Source: Terriglobia bacterium
GTDB lineage: Bacteria > Acidobacteriota > Terriglobia > Terriglobales > Acidobacteriaceae
Direction of reading: 5' to 3'
Assembly (NCBI GenBank): GCA_020072815.1
Contig: JAIQGE010000008.1
Span: 1 to 64,000, forward strand
DNA: 64,000 bases
Shown here: in pieces, positions 61,108-64,000 of the stretch
How the letters are laid out: each line of letters begins with the position of its first letter
Position numbering within the stretch: the stretch's first letter is position 1
The notes under the pieces: model-generated
Database searches by the model: none
What the model saw: only the letters and a program-made list of their open reading frames with translations
Told to the model about the DNA's origin: nothing
Translations under genes and position numbers: made by a program

Positions 61108-62418
61108 ATGAAGAATGCTTTCGTCTTTGCCATGGTCTGTGCGCTGGCGTCTTTCGCCGCGGGGCAGGAAAAGAAGAACGTACAAGTCCCCGCCGTCACG
61201 CGCGTGGTCCGTTGCGGCGCGCTGATCCAGCCCGATGGCGCACAGGTGCAGCACAACGTGCTCATCACGATTCAGGGCGAGCGCATCAAGGAAGTCAAAG
61301 AAGGCGGCGTGGCGTCCGCCGGAGTTCCGGTGATTGACCTCTCTGACCACACCTGCCTGCCGGGAATGATTGACGCGCACACTCACACCTTGCTGCAAGG
61401 CGACATCACCGCCGAAGATTACGACGTGCAGTTGCTGAAGCAAACGTCAGCCTATCGCGCGATCCTGGGTACGCGTTCGGTGAAGCGCGCCTTGGAATAC
61501 GGCTTTACCACCATCCGTGATCTGGAGACCGAAGGCGCGGGCTACGCCGACGTGGACCTGAAGAAAGCCATCAACAACGGCGTGATTCCCGGCCCGCGCA
61601 TGAAAGTGGTCACGCGCGCCATGGACGTGACCGGCGCGTATCCGCTGCTGGGTTATTCCCCGGAAGTCCCGGTGCCGCACGGCGTGCAGGTAGTGGACGG
61701 GCCGGACAACGCGCGCAAGGCCGTCCGCGAGCAGATCAGCTACGGCGCTGACTGGATCAAGATTTACTCCGACCGCAGTTACTTCCTGCGTCCTGACGGC
61801 GTGCTGGACGACATACCCACCTTCACCATGGACGAGCTGCGGGCCATTGTGGATGAGACGCATCGCCAGCGGCACAAGGTGGCGTCGCACGCCATGGCGC
61901 TCAACGGCGTCCACAATTCGGTGGAAGCCGGCGTGGATTCCATTGAACACGGCAACTACATCGCTGACGCCGACCTGAAAACCATGGCGCAAAAAGGCAT
62001 CTATTACGTTCCCACCATTTATGTGGGCGAGTATGTGGCGCAGGGCCGCGCCGACGCCGGAGCCAAGGTCTGGCTGGAGATGATCAAGGTCCATGCTGAC
62101 ACCTTTACTCGCGCGCTTCATGCCGGCGTGAAGATTGCCTTCGGAACAGACGTAGGCGGTTTCGATTGGGGCATCAATCCGGCGGTGGAGTTCCCGTACA
62201 TGGTCAAGTACGGCATGACTCCGGCCCAGGCCATCCGCTCAGCGACGATGACAGCCGCGGAGCTGCTGGACATGCAGAATGACGTGGGCAGCATCGCGCC
62301 CGGCAAGTTCGCCGACCTGGTGGCCGTGAAGGGCGACCCCCTGGCGGACATTACTCTGCTGCAGAAAGTGGACTTCGTCATGAAAGGCGGCGAGGTTTAC
62401 AAGTCTTTCATGCATTAA
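61108..62418 (+). CDS. Exported amidohydrolase
   Basis: 436 residues from ATG 61108 with AAGAGGT upstream. Signal peptide (KNAFVFAMVCALASFAAGQE). The metal-binding HxH is in LPGMIDAHTHTLLQGD, with further ligands in VASHAMALNGVHNSVEAG and DSIEHGNYI, and the aspartate in AFGTDVGGFDWG. This is the composition of the imidazolonepropionase/prolidase-like amidohydrolases common in acidobacteria. Secreted; the substrate may be a dipeptide or a cyclic amide. No operon partner. Confidence 0.93.
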   Translation: MKNAFVFAMVCALASFAAGQEKKNVQVPAVTRVVRCGALIQPDGAQVQHNVLITIQGERIKEVKEGGVASAGVPVIDLSDHTCLPGMIDAHTHTLLQGDITAEDYDVQLLKQTSAYRAILGTRSVKRALEYGFTTIRDLETEGAGYADVDLKKAINNGVIPGPRMKVVTRAMDVTGAYPLLGYSPEVPVPHGVQVVDGPDNARKAVREQISYGADWIKIYSDRSYFLRPDGVLDDIPTFTMDELRAIVDETHRQRHKVASHAMALNGVHNSVEAGVDSIEHGNYIADADLKTMAQKGIYYVPTIYVGEYVAQGRADAGAKVWLEMIKVHADTFTRALHAGVKIAFGTDVGGFDWGINPAVEFPYMVKYGMTPAQAIRSATMTAAELLDMQNDVGSIAPGKFADLVAVKGDPLADITLLQKVDFVMKGGEVYKSFMH

Positions 62419-62524
62419 GGCTCGGGCATTGAGTCTTGGGCGCGTTGAGCTTGTGCGCATTGAAGCAAAAATTTAACCGGCAAAAGGCGCAACTTCTTGA
62501 CCATGGCGCGAATCTATTACGTGA

Positions 62525-62707
62525 ATGCTGCTGCTATGGACCATTGTCGCGCTGGGCTGGCTGGCGATTGCGTTATTGGCAGCCGCGCTGTTTCGCCTGG
62601 CATCTTACGCTGATAAGAAAGTGCGCCGTGACCGGGCCAAGGGCAGCGTTCAGCGCATCGTCATCACAAACAGGGGCGCGGAGTCTCGCCACAGACCGGC
62701 CGCATAA
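62525..62707 (+). CDS. Possible small membrane protein
   Basis: 60 residues from ATG 62525. One strong helix (WTIVALGWLAIALLAAALFRL) and a basic tail (KKVRRDRAKGSVQRIVITNR). No clear binding site and no family. It follows the amidohydrolase by 106 bases, before a large hairpin. Confidence 0.4.
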   Translation: MLLLWTIVALGWLAIALLAAALFRLASYADKKVRRDRAKGSVQRIVITNRGAESRHRPAA

Positions 62708-62793
62708 ATACTGAAAACCAAGCATCTTCTTTACCGCGCATTTCTTGCGCGGCGCATTTCAATTTCTCGTTCATATCCGTTCAAGGAAAACCG

Positions 62794-62843
62794 CTGGCGA
62801 CGCTGGGCGCTTTCTTGCCGCCCAGCGTCACCAGAAATTATTT
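62794..62843 (+). terminator. Long hairpin, possible terminator
   Basis: A stem of about 15 pairs (CTGG, one mismatch, GACGCTGGGCG with CGCCCAGCGTC and CCAG) around a nine-base loop, followed by AAATTATTT. The trailing sequence is only partly U-rich, so termination efficiency is uncertain. The flanking 62708-62793 and 62844-62984 contain no gene. Confidence 0.55.
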
Positions 62844-62984
62844 CCTCTCAAGCAGCGGCACGGGACAAAAGCAAATCCTGGATAAAACAAACACGATAAT
62901 CGGGATCAATGTATGTTGGCGCATTTCGTCGTCTGCTCAAGGTTGAGGGTTGTTGTTTGCGCCCGGCACTTGGCGCGCTGGCAA

Positions 62985-63584
62985 TCAGAAGCGCAACACC
63001 ACGCCTCCGCCGGCGAACAGGTTGTGGCGAACTTTGATTCCGATGGTGTTCAGGTTAGGGACGCCGGTGTAGAAGTCGCGTACTTCCACGCGAAAGGCCA
63101 CCGGCAGCAGCGGAGGATGAAAGTCCGCTCCGGCGCCGCCCTGCACGGCGCTCTTGGTGGAGCCCTTCACCGTGGTAGTCGCCCCGCCCACTGTGGTGCT
63201 GCTGGGATTGAAGTGGACCAGGCCTCCGCCCGCGGAGATCCATGGACTGAAGACGGACTTGGACGCAATCTTCAGCCGCAGCGCCGGAGTGAAGAAGATG
63301 GAACTGTAGCTCTTCACCGCGGTCAGGTTGCTGGTGGTGAGATCGGTGGACGGAGTCGCCACCAGGGGAAATTCCAGGTGCAACGCCGCTGCGGAAACGT
63401 CCGCCAGTTCCGTGGCGTAGTTGGCTTCAAAGGCGAAGGTCTTGGAGAACGTGGTTTGGTTGGTGGTGGCCCCAACGGAAGGCGTGATTTTTCCTCCCGC
63501 TGAAAACGCCAGTTCGTTTTTCTGCGCAAGACTGCTGGCGCACAGGGCCAGCAGAAAGGTAGACAAGCAAAGGATTTTCCTCAT
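62985..63584 (-). CDS. Outer-membrane beta-barrel protein
   Basis: 199 residues from ATG 63584, with GAGGGAG upstream on the minus strand. Signal peptide (RKILCLSTFLLALCASSLAQ). The rest alternates strands (ELAFSAGGKITPSV, FEANYATELADVSAAALHLE, PWISAGGGLVHFNP) and ends VRHNLFAGGGVVLRF with a terminal phenylalanine, as expected for BamA-assembled barrels. About eight strands, like small OmpW/OmpA-type porins. Function unknown. Confidence 0.85.
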   Translation of the reverse strand: MRKILCLSTFLLALCASSLAQKNELAFSAGGKITPSVGATTNQTTFSKTFAFEANYATELADVSAAALHLEFPLVATPSTDLTTSNLTAVKSYSSIFFTPALRLKIASKSVFSPWISAGGGLVHFNPSSTTVGGATTTVKGSTKSAVQGGAGADFHPPLLPVAFRVEVRDFYTGVPNLNTIGIKVRHNLFAGGGVVLRF

Positions 63585-63921
63585 TGACACACTCCCTCTT
63601 GTCCGGCTTAGACGCAGCCGGCATTTCTGAGGATGTTTCAAACTGTTGACTCGAAAGGACATGTCCGGACCAAGCGCGGCTGTTGCCCCTCCAGGACTTG
63701 CCTGTGAGGAATGGAATGGCCCATCCAAACTCGCAAGCGGTTTGGAGCGAAGGGACAGCTAAGGGAAGAGTCTCTTGGTCGTCGTCGATACAACCATGCA
63801 GCCAATCTTCGCGACGGCGAGGCCGGCTTGCGCGCCGAGCCGAGCCGCGTCAGATGCTTGAGAATGTCTGCCCCATCCAAACTCGCAAGCGGTTTGGAGC
63901 GAAGCGACAACTAAGGAAGAT
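63585..63921. other. Gene-free stretch between two minus-strand genes
   Basis: It holds the upstream region of the outer-membrane gene and two copies of a roughly 60-base direct repeat. The minus-strand 68-codon frame (63759-63965) is explained by duplication of the end of the neighbouring gene and is not a protein-coding gene. Confidence 0.5.
63720..63781. repeat. Direct repeat, copy 1
   Basis: Begins CCCATCCAAACTCGCAAGCG and contains the hairpin CCAAAC...GTTTGG. Copy 2 lies 152 bases on. Together with the following bases it looks like a partial copy of the 3' end of the beta-propeller-like gene. Confidence 0.75.
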
Positions 63922-63932
63922 TCACTTGGTCG
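63872..63932. repeat. Direct repeat, copy 2
   Basis: Matches copy 1 at about 90 percent by eye over 61 bases and includes the stop region of the gene at the right edge (TGA at 63922-63924 on the minus strand). The hairpin CCAAAC...GTTTGG lies just downstream of that stop and may act as an RNA 3' end structure. Confidence 0.75.
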
Positions 63933-64000
63933 TAAGAATCCAAGACGGAGAAACCACTTCAGCAAAAGGAGAGTTGGTGATGGCGGTCAGCGTGCCGTCC
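63922..64000 (-). CDS. 3' end of a beta-propeller (lactonase-like) protein, truncated by window edge
   Basis: The minus strand at the right edge reads DGTLTAITNSPFAEVVSPSW then ILTTK and TGA. A GxLTxIxxSPF motif is the repeat of YVTN / 6-phosphogluconolactonase-type propellers. Only 25 residues are visible, so the assignment is tentative. Confidence 0.5.
   Translation of the reverse strand, partial: DGTLTAITNSPFAEVVSPSWILTTK

Noticed and set aside
63759-63965. 68-codon minus-strand frame at the right edge
   Set aside because: Explained by the partial duplication of the neighbouring gene end.
1-64000. CRISPR array, rRNA genes, insertion sequences
   Set aside because: No regularly spaced repeats, no rRNA sequence and no transposase were seen.
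63980-64000. Plus-strand gene start (ATG 63980) after AAAGGAG
   Set aside because: The minus strand here reads a beta-propeller end in frame with a stop, which is better supported than seven plus-strand codons.

Overview
The window most likely comes from an acidobacterium (class Terriglobia, Koribacter or soil Acidobacteria type). This is inferred from a G+C-rich backbone, the conserved membrane cluster RDD / SpoIIM / DUF58 / MoxR / DUF4350 / DUF4129 at 51.8-60.8 kb, a very large TPR protein, the isoquinoline oxidoreductase pair, and an intergenic hairpin repeat of a kind I associate with this phylum. No 16S gene is present, so the assignment is not proven.

Region 1 (1-5.3 kb) is an RHS locus. 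It holds the 3' part of a large YD-repeat protein with a bulb-lectin insert and a C-terminal HExxH-like domain, then a small TonB-domain protein, then a decayed second RHS fragment. Region 2 (5.3-22.2 kb) is an accessory, defence-like island ending at a tRNA-Ser(UGA). Its parts are: a DUF2924 plus large serine recombinase module; a TerY-P triad (VWA protein, PP2C phosphatase, membrane-anchored kinase) followed by a RING-like mini-gene broken, or recoded, by one TGA; a convergent TIGR02391 plus exonuclease-BRCT pair; a run of small conserved genes (YdjM-like, DUF3892, DUF3761 and others); a sigma-like factor / unknown / ImmA-IrrE peptidase operon; and a DNA methyltransferase fused to a nuclease-like domain.

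Region 3 (22.5-43.3 kb) is housekeeping backbone. It covers Nudix and CHAD-HD proteins (polyphosphate or nucleotide signalling), 6-phosphofructokinase, Hsp20, a cyclic-nucleotide-binding protein, a peptidoglycan pair (M15-type peptidase and L,D-transpeptidase), galT, an alpha/beta hydrolase, a PlsC-type acyltransferase, two gluzincin peptidases, a formamidase-like protein, two tandem holin-like proteins, thiE, the iorA/iorB pair and a glutamine synthetase with a clear terminator. Region 4 (43.3-48.2 kb) is a second, smaller accessory patch: an interrupted lysyl oxidase-like gene, an HTH remnant, intergenic repeats, and a three-gene operon with a TIGR04255 protein. Region 5 (48.3-60.8 kb) is the large TPR gene and the RDD-SpoIIM-DUF58-MoxR cluster, with a Phd/VapC toxin-antitoxin pair inside it. 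Region 6 (61-64 kb) has an exported amidohydrolase, an outer-membrane barrel protein and the 3' end of a beta-propeller-like gene.

The most notable pattern is a set of otherwise coherent genes interrupted by one in-frame TGA (RING-like protein, DUF3892, PlsC, lysyl oxidase) or by what looks like a one-base shift (DUF3761, HTH protein, a small gene at 21.3 kb). Ordinary decay or sequencing error is the default explanation. The RING-like case, where TGA replaces the first metal-ligand cysteine of an otherwise complete C3HC4 pattern beside a TerY-P triad, deserves direct checking.
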